From: Glandiceps talaboti
Taxonomy: Eukaryota > Hemichordata > Enteropneusta > Spengelidae
Assembly: GCF_964340395.1 (NCBI RefSeq)
Contig: NC_135550.1
Coordinates: 33,634,176-33,698,175, forward strand
DNA length: 64,000 bases
Direction: 5' to 3'
Part shown: positions 11,328 to 21,224 of the stretch, piece by piece
How the letters are laid out: every line of letters begins with the position of its first letter
Position numbering within the stretch: the stretch's first letter is position 1
The notes under the pieces: generated by a model
Seen by the model: only the letters and a program-made list of their open reading frames with translations
What the model was told of the DNA's origin: nothing
Databases searched by the model: none
Program-made: the position numbers and the translations under genes

Positions 11328-11799
11328 GCCGGGCGATCCCTATAGCACTACTGAACCTCAGTTCAGTTGTGCTAAAAATCAATTATCGACAATATAAATG
11401 TCGAAACCACACTTCCACAACCCAGAAATTAAACTGCGCTATGTCATCAGTGGTCCGTATTGCGTACCACCGTGCATCAAACTTCCAAATAGTGTAACAA
11501 TTTCTCCTTGAGGTAAAGTGATGCCTCGATACTCGTTACAATGCTACGATAATCGTGCCAACAGGCCTACTGTTACAATATTGCAATGCATGGTGATGTT
11601 ATATCACCTATGCTATACGATGATATGGTAGCGCATGGAGAATGCACGTAGCATATGGAAGGCGCATGCGTAGTCACTGCGCACCGCAATGCATCCTTGG
11701 GAGAACCACCAATTTTTTTCCGCATAGTATATACGACGCGCATGCGTACTAGTCATTGAGCCGCTACGCGGCAGCTTTGCTGCCGCTGCACGAGCTATT
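9420..11799. repeat. Interspersed repeat copy 2, interrupted by an insertion
   Basis: The left part (9420-9839) and right part (11374-11799) align in order with copy 1 at 8462-9340, including 'gttattctttttagaacat' on one side and 'caattatcgacaatataaatgtc' on the other. Everything between is a separate element. Copy 2 extends slightly past the end of copy 1 in a GC-rich hairpin-like stretch, 'gcggcagctttgctgccgc'. Confidence 0.75.
9840..11373 (-). mobile_element. Full-length 'TAGCACAACTG' element, 1.53 kb, with tandem and microsatellite core
   Basis: Boundaries come from comparison with the uninterrupted copy at 8462-9340. The flanks are AAAAAT (9834-9839 and 11374-11379), a candidate 6-bp target duplication. 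One end reads 'gccaatggcgttgtagcacaactg'; the other 'cagttcagttgtgct', giving an 11-bp subterminal inverted pair 'tagcacaactg'/'cagttgtgcta'. Inside are about seven tandem units of roughly 117 bp (9880-10720, each with 'ttggctgttgctatggg'), AT-rich units with 'aatttgcatatcact', (CA)n at 11251-11296 and (GACA)n at 11297-11327. No transposase. Other copies: 32538, 35203, 46372, 49164 and 51000, plus fragments. Confidence 0.8.
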
Positions 11800-11832
11800 A
11801 TGCTTGAATAGCATATCAGCTCACAAGTGACT

Positions 11833-12136
11833 TAGTCCTGATTGCTTGCAGACGGTGCACATGTCTAGAACTGACCGGTCGGTACAAAACAAAGGTTCAG
11901 GCCAGGGGCGCATTCGGTAGCCAAAACGTTTTGTCATTGTTTCATTGTATATTGTGTTTGACCAGGGTGCCATGGCCCTGTTTCGAACCGTATTATGCAT
12001 GTTGCGCGTTAGTCCTGCTTGCATACGGAGTAATCCGGGACTCAATTCTGACAATTGTCCCTCCTATCTCGGTGTTTAGAGTCAAGTCAGTAATATAGAC
12101 TCGTGCACCGTCTGTAAGCAGGACTAGTTGCGCGTG
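11833..12136. repeat. Small inverted-repeat cluster (MITE-like)
   Basis: The motif 'agtcctg..gcttgca.acgg' occurs at 11833 and 12009. Its inverse, 'ccgtctgtaagcaggactagttgcgcg', lies at 12109-12135, so 12003-12135 can fold as a hairpin with arms of about 25 bp. No coding content. Confidence 0.5.
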
Positions 12137-12169
12137 AAAAACAAAAGAAAACCTCAATTCTAACGCAGC

Positions 12170-12862
12170 ACTAATACTCACCGAGGCAATTGCAGAAGCA
12201 TCTGATCAGAATAAGACACTTTACTCAGCATTCATTGACGCCTCTAAAGCTTTCGATGTTGTTTGGCATGACAAACTTTCTACAACTTAAACTTTATTGG
12301 TATGAATCCACCTCACTGGATGTTTCTAAATGACTGGTACAACAACCTAAGTTCCCAGGTCAAATGGGAAGGTCAGTTATCAAAACACTTCATCGACAAC
12401 AAGGAGTAAGACAATGTGGAATATGGTCACCGGCTGCATACAAGATGTTCCTTAACCCCCTTCTAAACCAGGTCTCAGACAGTGAATTAGGCTTTCATAT
12501 CGGCTACATTCACTGTGGAGCTGTAGCACTGGCAGATGACCTCACATTTCTCTCAGACACCACCTTAGACCTGCAGTGCCTAATGTCTATCCAGGAACAA
12601 TACGCAAACAAAAATAGATATCTCATTAACTGTGCGAAAACCAAAGTAATCACCTTTACATCCAAGAAAAAGTTAAATTTACCTGATCCAGCTATTAAAT
12701 TCAACAATGAATACATTGACATAGAAAGTGAATGTCAACATGTAGGAATCATTCGCAGCTCAGCCACTATTGAAAGCTGATCATCAAGGAATGTTAAAGA
12801 AAAAATACAACTTGCACGTAAAACTACCTACTCCCTGATGGGAGCAGGGCTGTATGGCCTCA
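12170..12862 (+). pseudogene. LINE reverse-transcriptase fragment interrupted by a hAT-like element
   Basis: Translation shows RT block A, 'AFIDASKAFDVVWHDKL', then, after a frame break near 12290, the 'GVRQCGIWSPAAYKMFLNPL' block (RQG-x-SP type). A LADD-type active-site block follows ('VALADDLTFLS'; most RTs have YADD or FADD) and 'NRYLINCAKTKVITF'. The reading frame from 12364 is open to 12780. The sequence then continues towards 'YSLMGAGLYGL', where the element at 12863 is inserted. A broken non-LTR retrotransposon; clade not resolved. Confidence 0.8.
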
Positions 12863-13896
12863 CAGGCCTCGAAATTCGTTTTTTTCCCCACCTGCCCATT
12901 GGGCAGGTGGTTGAAAATTTTACCTGCCCAACCAAAATTTTACCTGCCCAATTCACCTTTCACTAATTTTGTTACTAGTCCTTTAGATCAAGTCTTCTAC
13001 GGTAAATACCACTATTGAGCCACCTGTCTAATGCCCTGATCGCAACATAGCCTCACTCTCTGGCCCATCCAATACAATACGTAGTATAGTAACGCATCTA
13101 ATTAGTCGATACTCAGTGAACTGCGCCAATCGTTCTCTTCTCTTTTCAACCATTTATATTCTTTCTCCCATTCTTCACGGAATTTTCGCTTTCTTTTCCT
13201 TTCATCCTGCTTCCAAAACGTTGTCGATTTGCTATCTCCGTCATCATCTTTGTGTGACTTTTCAGTCTCTTTCGATGTACTTGGTATTGCCACTAAATTA
13301 TCACTCTCCATACGCAACTTCCCAGCTTTCTCGCCGTCACCACCCTCACTTTCTTTTCTTTCTTGCTTCTTCTTTTCATTTGGAGTATCATTGTTTGAAG
13401 ACTTCATAAATCCAAACTTTAATAAGCTCATGTTTATTCAACAGCTTTCATTTAATAGTATACGTAACGTCACTTCGAGGTCAGGGCCCGCAGAGGTAAA
13501 TACTACTTCATGAACACATGACATGGCTGGTCACATAAGTGAAACACATGGTTGCTATTGATATGCAAATCAAACCAATACGTACCTATGACGCAATGTC
13601 CATATATGGAGAGGTTGAAAGGTCATTGCATTCTGTCATTAGACAATGCGGAAATGAAGAAACTTAGGTTTGATCGCGATCGAAATAAGCTAAGTTACAA
13701 GAGACAAATCGACAAAAAATAAAACCCCAAAACGATTGCGATAACAATTATTAACCAAATTAGAATAAGCAGTTTATAATAAAGTATTCCAAAAAAAAGC
13801 GCCGGCCCAACTGGGCAGGTGTGCATAAATTTTACCGGCCCAGCACCACTTTTCACCTGCCCTGGGCCGCTGGGCCGGCGGGAATTTTGAGCCCTG
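12863..13896 (-). mobile_element. hAT-like element, internally deleted, inserted in a LINE
   Basis: The termini are inverted: CAGGCCTCGAAATTC at 12863 against CAGGGCTCAAAATTC read inward from 13896 (13/15 matches). CAGGG termini are typical of hAT elements. The flanks on both sides read CCTCA. Subterminal GGGCAGGT/ACCTGCCC palindromes occur at both ends. A minus-strand ORF (13431-13102) resembles the first exon of hAT-derived ZNF862/KIAA1586-like proteins. No transposase core remains. Confidence 0.7.
13102..13431 (-). CDS. N-terminal exon relic of a hAT-type transposase-like protein
   Basis: This 109-codon frame starts MSLLKFGFMKSSN and is rich in Lys, Glu and Ser, with a low-complexity acidic/basic middle. 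It ends with 'KRKFREEWEKEYKWLKR'. That ending resembles the segment just before the first zinc-binding pair in hAT-derived ZNF862/KIAA1586-family proteins. The expected C-x2-C does not follow in frame, and no DDE core is present in the surrounding element. I read it as the leftover first exon of a non-autonomous hAT. The family match is from memory of motif style, not a search. Confidence 0.5.
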   Translation of the reverse strand: MSLLKFGFMKSSNNDTPNEKKKQERKESEGGDGEKAGKLRMESDNLVAIPSTSKETEKSHKDDDGDSKSTTFWKQDERKRKRKFREEWEKEYKWLKREENDWRSSLSID

Positions 13897-13984
13897 CCTC
13901 AATGGAAAACGACGATAACTCGAAGAGGGTAGGTGTTAAAAAAGAAAGAGTGGCCACAGCTAGACATGTGAGCATGTAGGGCTA

Positions 13985-14540
13985 GAGTCGAGGTCTGTCT
14001 GTCAGTTGATTGTGTAATTTAATTGCTGCTGGAATGAATGATTGCTTATAGTGTGTTGTTCTGGTGCGTGGTAGTCTTGAGTCTGCCGCTTCTTTCTATA
14101 CGTCGACTGTCAAATTCTGGCCTAAGTGGATGTGTGTCGTCAGCTAATATTGTTCCCAGTCTGTCTGTAATTTGTCTGTGGTATTATGTTGTCAATGTTA
14201 GTCTGTTTTTTACCAACCACCCCAGCCGCTTTTCTGATGATTTTGTCAAGTCTGTCTTTGTCTTGTTTAGTAATATTTCCAGCCCCAACATACTAATCTA
14301 AAAGTGAAAACAGTGCTCAAAGTTGAAGTATAAAACATTTGTAGTAGATCTATGCTAACATTAAAAAATCTCAGTTTCCTTAGGCAGTACAACCGACTGT
14401 GAAGTTTTTTGACAATGGCATGTGTGTTCTGTTTCCATGAAAGTTTATAAAGTCATCCCTAAAAATATATATGTTCCAACTCTATCGACAACTTCATCCT
14501 TCATTAAAATATCTTCGTACACAGACGGCTTTCTTCGGTT
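13985..14540 (-). pseudogene. LINE ORF2 C-terminal fragment
   Basis: On the minus strand the frame includes 'HAIVKKLHSRLYCLRKL' and 'NVSIDLLQMFYTSTLSTV', the usual region after the RT domain in non-LTR elements. Downstream is 'ILADDTHPLRPEF', comparable to the 'DPSHPL' segment near the end of such ORFs, then 'TTTHQNNTL' and 'AIIHSSSN'. Several stops and shifts break it. It may or may not belong to the same family as the plus-strand fragment at 12170. Confidence 0.7.
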
Positions 14541-15120
14541 GGGGAATAGAAAGAAAAAAACACTGAGAGGAAACAGTATTTAAACTTTATTTGAAATATA
14601 CAGAAAATAATATTAGAAATCTGATTGATTATTTGTCCTTTTCCCTATGTTCGTACCAATCTTTTGACATGAAAATACATGTTGGCTGGAAGTACCCGGA
14701 TGGCAATGTAGTTGTATGGTAATTCTTTGAACTCTGACCTATCGATGTTTGGTTTTCGTCTTTCGATTGGGTTATTTATTACAGAGCGGCATGATTTTGT
14801 TGGGGCTTGAAAATGGCAAGGTTTGGATTTTTACATCAAATTAATGGGAAATTCACTTATTTTCTATCTAACATCGATAGAATGTGTAGTTTTTGAATGT
14901 GTCTAGGTCAAAGGTCCAGGTGTGTGTCAAATACATTTACAGGTGATGCTTGCTGAAATTTTCATCGATTTATTTCCAAAAATTTGACCAAATTTGACGT
15001 TTTTGTAAAGGATTTTGCTTCCAATAAGGAATTATTTTTACATACATCGATTCACTAGGTATTTCAAAGTCTATATTCGAAAATTGAACGACAAATTGTA
15101 TATGAATGGCCGTGAAGTCA
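14541..15120. other. No gene recognised
   Basis: AT-rich sequence without a coding block, repeat end or RNA gene that I can identify. Confidence 0.4.
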
Positions 15121-15174
15121 ATAATGTGTGTTACAGATCTACAGGCCTCATCTTGCCAGTGATTGGCCAGTGCT

Positions 15175-15390
15175 CGTAGCTGGTTGCTACCTGATTACCT
15201 TAAGGGTTAGGTTGATTCTCTGTCGTGTGTTCGTCAATCTTCTTCTCCAAAACCGTCAGTCAGAAAACTTTAATATTTGGTCTGCATGTTTCTTGGGGGG
15301 AGGCTGTTCAGATTTGTTCATGCCAAGTTGATCTGTGCTATTTTCCAGTTTTTTAGGAATTTTTTGTCAAAAATGATATTTTCAACTTCT
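15175..15390. repeat. Interspersed repeat shared with 47770-48050
   Basis: Both stretches carry 'aagggttaggttgattctct' and then 'attcagatttgttcatgccaagttgat', with comparable spacing and several indels. No coding content; class unknown. Confidence 0.55.
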
Positions 15391-15599
15391 CAAATACTAC
15401 TTGTCAGATTGCTTTATTATCTGGCATGTAGATGTGCAGAGGGTAGCTTATCAGATTTGTTAATTTCAAGTCAGCACATGTTCTTTTCTATTTTTGGTGA
15501 TGTTTTTGTATTTTTGGAATTTTTTAAAAATATGTTAATTAGCATTGTGACTGACGCCATATTGGAAATCAGTCATCATCACATCGCATGGTTACTTTT

Positions 15600-15815
15600 C
15601 AATTCAGCAAGCATTATGTCCTTGACTAACAGCATCTGGCAACATGACCACACTCATAGCAACAGCCAAATCATTGCGTTTATTGCAAAGATAACAACAT
15701 GGGTGGATAGGGAACTGGATAGTCATTCAGAAAAATGATCTATACCTAGTACTAGTACTAGAGCATGGATCAGCATGTGTGTAAACATCTTTAAAAACTG
15801 TACAGTATCAGTATT
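15600..15815 (+). repeat. Fragment of the 'TAGCACAACTG' element (right part)
   Basis: It contains 'aacatgaccacactcatagcaacagccaaat', 'ttgcaaagataacaaca' and 'gcatggatcagcatgtg', matching the tandem section and right end of the copy at 32538-33818. The terminal motif itself is missing. Confidence 0.6.
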
Positions 15816-15829
15816 TTAATTCTCCTTGA

Positions 15830-17075
15830 CTTGTCTGCAGAATTTGATACCATCGACCATAATATCTTACTCCATCGACTCGAACACACTTATGGTATCA
15901 CCGATTCTGTTCTTGCCTGTTTAGTCTTATCTTACCAACAGCATGCAAGCTGTCACAGTTAATGGGTCAAAGTCAGATTTATCTGTTCTGTCTTTTGGCA
16001 TTTTTCAGGGTTCAGTTCTCTTACCGGTTCTTTTAGTCTTGTACACCCAACCTCTTTTTGATCTTGTAAGTTCACATTCTGTCGATCATCATGCATTTGC
16101 TGATGATAATCAATTGTATAGAAGTGCTCAAATTGACCAAATTTGACCCATGATCGAAACCATGGAGAATTTTATAGATGATGTTAAAGCATGGATGACT
16201 CACAACAAACTTCAGTTAAATGATAGTAAAACCGAAGCTATGCTAATCATGTCACCCTGGCTGGCCGCCAAAGAGTCTCTCCCTATTCACATCCATGTCG
16301 GTGATGCCAATGTGCACTTTTCCTCTAGCATCAAGAATCTTGGTGTCATTGTTGACTGTCATTTGAACATGACAGAGCATGTTCAGAATGTCTGTAATCT
16401 GTCGTATATGCACCTTCATCGAATTGCTTCCATCCGTCATTTTCTAACGCAATAGGCCACCAAGACTCTTGTCTTTGCGTTTGTTCTTTCTCACTTGGAT
16501 TACTTTAGTAGTCTGCTTTCCAGTTGTTATTAACAAGCTACAGCATGTACAGAACGCAGCCACGCGCCTTGTGTGCGAAGCAACAAAGTTCGAGCACACT
16601 GAACCACTTCTACACTCTTTGCATTGGTTACCGATCAACTCTCGCATACAAATTACAATACAAGGTTTCTTCTATTTGTTATGATGAATTGGAGGTGACC
16701 GGTCCTGAATATCTTTCTCAGCTTCTTCATCTTTATGCTCCCCATAGACAACTTAGGTCTTCTTCCGGCTCCCGCATCCTAAAGAAACCATTTTTCACTA
16801 AGAAGCTCGGTGAGTGTTCCTTCGCCTACACTGCTCCTTCAGTTTGGAACAGTCTTCCCCACAGTCTTCGACACACTCACTCTAAGTCCTCTTTCCGCTC
16901 TGCCCTTAAAACTCGCCTATTTCAGTCTTAAATCTAACCCATTTGCCCACTTCTCTCTGCATTCTTCCTATGTTTTTAATTGTTTTTCTGGATCCTCTCG
17001 TTTTTGTTAATAGTTCTGTGTCTGTGCCTAGAGCACTTCGGAAAATTATAAATTCGCTTTATTATTATTATTGTG
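15830..17075 (+). pseudogene. L2/CR1-like LINE, 3' portion, multiply broken
   Basis: Recognisable blocks in order are 'FDTIDHNILLHRLEHTYGI' (RT block A), an 'FAD-DNQLYRS' active-site block with FADD, 'WMTHNKLQLNDSKTEAMLI', 'LGVIVDCHLNMTEHV', 'RSSSGSRILKKPFFTK' and a C-terminal 'SVWNSLPHSLRHTHS'. Frames change at about 15945, 16148, 16455 and 16560. The 3' end has a TTA repeat tail ('gctttattattattattg' at about 17058-17075), characteristic of L2-clade elements. Dead copy. Confidence 0.85.
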
Positions 17076-17698
17076 CTGCAATGCTATTGCCGCTATTGGC
17101 GCTATTTTATACTAGTCAGTGGTGGGTAGATTATGCACAATCTGAGAAATTTTCCGATCGGATTTTTAGCATGCATTTTTTAGGTAAAATTCAGATTTCA
17201 ACATGGCCGCAGCCAAAATTGTCTCCCCTAACATTGTTAATAATGTAAATAATGGCTCAGTTCATGAAAAATTATGTTTAATTTTGACTTGGAAGGCATT
17301 ATTAACTACAAGTGGGTGGCTGTCACCGTGTGTGAACTTGGTGTACTCTATGTAATGATCACATTACTGATACCGTGGCGCACGGTCAAATTACGAGCTG
17401 CAAATTTCCATCAGTATGTAATATTGAATTGTATTTACAGAATCTCACTTTTCTGAAGGTTTTGAGGTGATGACTTTAGATATGTAGTACACTTTCACTG
17501 GCAATCACGAATCAGAGTGTGGGATCAACTGTTGCATCATAATCGAATTAGTGAGCCGTTAATTATTTTCATTCAAATTTAATACGATTGAAAATAACAT
17601 TTTCTGCTAAATTTTCGCCGATTTTGACCACTTAACCAGTATACAGAAGTTGTAAAGGAACATCAGTGTCGATATTTTGAATTTTGTTTGTGATATAA
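17076..17698. other. No gene recognised
   Basis: Ordinary AT-rich DNA between a LINE and a tyrosine-recombinase retrotransposon. No repeat ends or coding blocks seen. Confidence 0.4.
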
Positions 17699-17700
17699 AT

Positions 17701-17798
17701 AGCTAACCAACTACCAACAATAAATAAAGCACAAGCCAAGTGTTGGGGTCAAAGGTCAATTCTTGTATTAATTGACAATCTGCAAAGGTGGTCAATTC
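17701..17798 (-). repeat. Split direct repeat A, outer copy
   Basis: It begins 'gctaaccaactaccaacaat' and ends 'aaaggtggtcaattc'; compared with the inner copy near 17999 it differs by a small indel ('tcttgtatta' against 'tctttatta'). A (GTTT)n tract and spacer (17799-17880) separate it from repeat B. Confidence 0.85.
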
Positions 17799-17880
17799 TG
17801 CCATACATATATCAAATACATATAACATACAATTTTTGTTTGTTTGTTTGTTTGTTTGTTTTGCTGGGTGGGTGGGTGGT

Positions 17881-17997
17881 ATTGTTTGCAAACTGTTCAA
17901 GAATGGCGCGAGCACATGCAATCCTCGTTCCAGGGATACAGCCTCGTTCCACCCCCCTTTAAACGCCAATAAAACTAGTGTTATTGTCTACTTAAAT
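17881..17997 (-). repeat. Split direct repeat B, inner copy
   Basis: It runs from 'aaactgttcaagaatggcg' to 'ttattgtctac' and then TTAAAT. It matches 20811-20927 almost base for base (for example 'ccccctttaaacgcc' against 'cccccttcaaatgcc'). Confidence 0.85.
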
Positions 17998-17998
17998 G

Positions 17999-18094
17999 GC
18001 TAACCAACTACCAACAATAAATAAAGCACAAGCCAAGTGTTGGGGTCAAAGGTCAATTCTTTATTAATTGACAATCTGCAAAGGTGGTCAATTC
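17999..18094 (-). repeat. Split direct repeat A, inner copy
   Basis: Second copy of the 17701-17798 repeat, abutting repeat B with no spacer. It follows the recombinase coding remnant on the coding strand. Confidence 0.85.
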
Positions 18095-18149
18095 CACCAA
18101 ACCCCCAACACTGGCACAGTGAACAAAAATTATAAAAAATGTAGAGTTA

Positions 18150-19154
18150 CTAGTCCACATCATTATCAGCTAAGGCTAATGCAAGGGTTTTTGCGACCTT
18201 AAGCTTAGTGTCACTGTTAGCAATTGTATATCGTTCAAAGGCGTTTGAGCGCCAGTCACCTTGTTGCGTGATAAGAATTGCTGGAATGCCTAAGTTAAAT
18301 GCAAAAGTTGCTCCTCCTCTGCGGCGTACTGTGATGAATTGTATCCGCAACTACTGAGTACTAGTTTAAGTGTATTTGTGAACTTATCATGTGTAAGTGG
18401 GATCATGGTTTTCATCCCATTTCTGTGTGTGACACTATAAGTGAATAAATGGTCAGCAATTGTACTTGTAGGACTAAGAACGATCATGTGTTTAACTGCC
18501 GCAATAGGGCAGAGGCAAGAATTAGGGATAGCTTGTAATGGTAACTGAACCCGTTGTCCACACTGAATTGTCTTGGTGTGTTTAATGTTTAAGATAGCAT
18601 ACTCTGTGTAAAAAGAAATGTCTGATCTGTGGAGATATTTGTCATCTGCTGGTAGTTTGGCCGTTTGCTGTAACAGCGTAGATTTCCTGGCAAAAGTGAA
18701 GAAGGCTACTACGCAGACTGCCCAGAAGGTTGCATTAAATGGAATGGTTAGATCTAGCTTTGTATGGATGTCTGCTAAAATTGTGGGTGTGATAGGAAGT
18801 TTTTGTTTTGGTGGTGATCCATGAGCACGCACTATCAAGTAGCCAGTTATCTTCCAGAGGGTTTGGTAAGCTAGCCTTCGCATGAAGTAATCTAACTATA
18901 TTAAGATATCCTGGTATACTAGTAGGCTTTAAGGTACGCGATAGGAATACTGCATAGCAACACACATTTAGTTGACTGCATGGCACTGGTTGGATAGCAA
19001 AGTACAAACAAAATCGTAGGAAGGCAGTTCGCTGTGAGCTGTATGTCCGCTTCGTTGTCTCTGCATATGCTAGCCATTTGTATGTAGTTACTTCTGCATC
19101 CAGGCATTGTAGTTGGTGTTGTACAGTCCTGTAGTAAGAGAGAATACGATTCAT
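18150..19154 (-). pseudogene. Tyrosine recombinase of the split-repeat retrotransposon (broken)
   Basis: The enzyme would integrate the circular DNA intermediate. Three frames are needed to read it. The N-terminal core-binding part (19154-18735) has 'AYAETTKRTYSSQRTAFLRF'. The start of the catalytic part (18883-18290) has 'GSPPKQKLPITPTIL' and the first arginine block, 'FFTFARKSTLL'. The end (18350-18150) has 'RRRGGATFAFNLGIPAI' and 'GDWRSNAFERY', with the presumed nucleophilic Tyr. Frameshifts lie near 18810 and 18320. The second removes the short segment between 'SSQY' and 'RRGGAT' where the catalytic His of the HxxR motif should be. Confidence 0.8.
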
Positions 19155-19770
19155 CAGTCATATGATTGTGCCAGTTACGAATGTGCTGGGTATTAAGCGG
19201 AGAGAGTACATCCATGGCTTTGAAATAATATGTAAGTTCGTGCATGCGTGATAATGCATCGGTACTATTTTCTTTTGTGTTGATGTAACGGACTGTGATG
19301 TAGAAGTTTGATGTTGCGGACAGCCAGAAGAGTTCTCTGATCCATGTCATAGCTTGCATGTTTCGTGAAGTTCCAGAGTTTATGATGTACATTGTAGTTT
19401 TGTTGTCTGTGTAAACAACAATATGTCATTTTTCCCAATAGGTATGCCAGCGTCTGCATGCCATCAGTACTGTAAAGAGTTCCTTAAGGTTTATGTGCAT
19501 GTGTTCTATGTCTATGTGGTCAGCTGACCATCGCGTATAAAACCAATCGCTCGCGTATAGTCCCGCACCGCCTGTGCTGCTTGCGTCTGTGATAAATACC
19601 TGCTGGGGCAACGGTTGTTCTTCAATAAAAAACGCCGTGCCATTACTACCTGGGCTAATAATGTTAAAACCATGAGTTATGCCATTTAAGATGAATTCGC
19701 TGTCAATGTCCGATTCCAGTTCATGTTTCCAAGTTGCTATACAATCTGTCAATGGACTAGTAATTGACTC
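19155..19770 (-). pseudogene. Reverse transcriptase/RNase H remnant with an internal deletion
   Basis: Just after the Gag stop, in the same frame, come 'FILNGITHGFNIISP' (a segment that starts the RT region in related elements) and, within about 25 residues, RNase H: 'VFITDASSTGGAGLY', 'HINLKELFTVLMACRRW', 'VYTDN', 'RELFWLSATSNFYITVRYI' and 'NSTDALSR'. The whole RT catalytic core, normally some 250-300 residues, is absent. RNase H is also cut by an in-frame TGA at about 19426, between 'YWEK' and 'HIVVYTDN'. Confidence 0.8.
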
Positions 19771-20733
19771 CTATGCAAGGTTAGAGTGGTTCTGGCCCTG
19801 TGGTCGATGACAGTATTGTGGATGGTCCTTTCCACAGCCCTGTTCGATACACACATGGGCGAATCTACAGTGGTCACGGCGACAGCCCGCTGTGTTTTGG
19901 TAATCAAAACATATTTCCCTCCCACTACCATCAAAAGAGCGTGGTTTCGATTCCGGTTTAGTTTTCTGTGTTTGAAATTGCCATTTTTGTAAGTGATATA
20001 ATGACAGGTGGCGGTCTACTTGTCCCCATGGCAATGAACCGTCAGCCTGCTTCTTTCTATATTCATGGTCGTATAACATGACGGATTGGGTAGTGTATGA
20101 TTGGGCATAGTCGCTTATATTAATTGTGTGTTCAAGGTAGCTCAAAAGCCCATCCTGTGAAAGGCCTCGTTGAATGAGTGTTCTAAGTATACGGGCGTTT
20201 GTGGAAATCCACTGGGGGAGGAATACTTGATCTGGCTTGGGTCGCTGTTTAGCTGAACGCATAACAAGTTTCGTTTGTCCGTCATGTAAGACTTCTGTCT
20301 CATCACAGACATCAATTGCTCCCCTTTTTGATGATATAAAGTCTTGTATTAGCAGTGGTTTCTCACCTTTTGGGCCCGTACTAGTAGCGGCTTCGTAGTT
20401 GCTATCGCCCAGCACGTCTTTCAACGCATTGTTGCCTAGTGACATAAGGAGTTCGTTCAAATCTCTGTTCCGGGCTAGCGACTTTAAACTTGGTTGGTCG
20501 GCATCCTTGTCAACTTTGGCTGTTTGTTCTGCCTCCTGGATGAGTGTCTCTCTCGCCCATCTGAGCACAATTCACTGTCCTACCTTCAGGTCTAGTAGGG
20601 CGGCATCACTTTCCATGAGTGCCCTTAGCATTTCCTTGGAGGTGATTTCTTCCGCTGTTAGTTTGTCAACTATCGCTGATGGGATGCCTGCTTCCTTGCA
20701 CCAATCGGTGAACTCATCCTGTTTTTCCGTCAT
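19771..20733 (-). pseudogene. Gag-like ORF with a CCCH zinc finger, one internal stop
   Basis: The ATG at 20733 opens a frame beginning MTEKQDEFTDWCKEAG, which is cut by TGA at 20574-20572 and reads on in the same frame to TAG at 19773. Sense CGA to TGA by C-to-T change would explain the stop. The C-terminus has a CCCH-type finger, 'CFDYQNTAGCRRDHCRFAH', followed by a Cys/His-rich tail. It would package the RNA in particles. The RT/RNase H frame resumes directly after the terminal TAG. Confidence 0.7.
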
Positions 20734-20810
20734 GCCTTTGCGTTTTGTTGTTGTTGTTATTTAGATCTGATTGTCTGCTAACAATATAGTCTGTTGATTA
20801 TCTGTTGCTT

Positions 20811-20927
20811 ATTGCTTGTAAACTGTTCAAGAATGGCGCGAGCACATGCAATCCTCGTTCCAGGGATACAGCCTCGTTCCACCCCCCTTCAAATGCCAAT
20901 AAAACTAGTGTTATTGTCTACATAAAT
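20811..20927 (-). repeat. Split direct repeat B, outer copy (5' end of the element)
   Basis: Left end of the element on its coding strand, lying upstream of the Gag-like ORF; near-identical to 17881-17997. Confidence 0.85.
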
Positions 20928-21224
20928 ATTATGTTTCTTTGTGATATATCAAATTGATGTTACAATAAATAAATAACTCATGTTTGTTTTATTAATATTT
21001 TATTATTTTAATCCATATTTCAGTTGTGTAATCCTTTCAATCATGCATATACTTCCTTACTAGTTTATGCATGATCGAATGTTTGTCCAGTGTGATAATC
21101 TCCCAGCAGATGAGAGATAAAGCAAACTGTTAATGTAAGTGATCTCTCGCCAATTATAAGATTAGGAATGTTTTAATTTAGAAGAATGGACAAGGCGTCT
21201 TTATTTTGTCTATAAAGAAAAGAG

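Larger units (their letters stand above)
17699..20927 (-). mobile_element. Ngaro/PAT-type tyrosine-recombinase retrotransposon with split direct repeats
   Basis: Two short sequences occur twice each. Repeat A is at 17701-17798 and about 17999-18094; repeat B is at 17881-17997 and 20811-20927. Read on the coding (minus) strand the order is B, coding region, A, B, A. This is the split-direct-repeat plan (A1-ORFs-B1-A2-B2) known for PAT and Ngaro elements, not the inverted ends of DIRS1. The sequence TAAAT occurs at the junctions. Inside, in order, are a Gag-like ORF, remnants of reverse transcriptase, RNase H and tyrosine recombinase. Most of the RT is missing and the ORFs carry stops and frameshifts, so the copy is dead. 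Confidence 0.85.

Noticed and set aside
9840-11373. Helitron identity for the 'TAGCACAACTG' element (3' hairpin followed by CTAA)
   Set aside because: The other end does not start with TC, the termini form an inverted pair, and the flanks look like a 6-bp duplication, which Helitrons do not make.
13116-13513. Plus-strand frames at 13.1-13.5 kb
   Set aside because: They overlap the minus-strand Lys/Glu-rich hAT exon and show only its complementary Ser/Phe/Leu composition.
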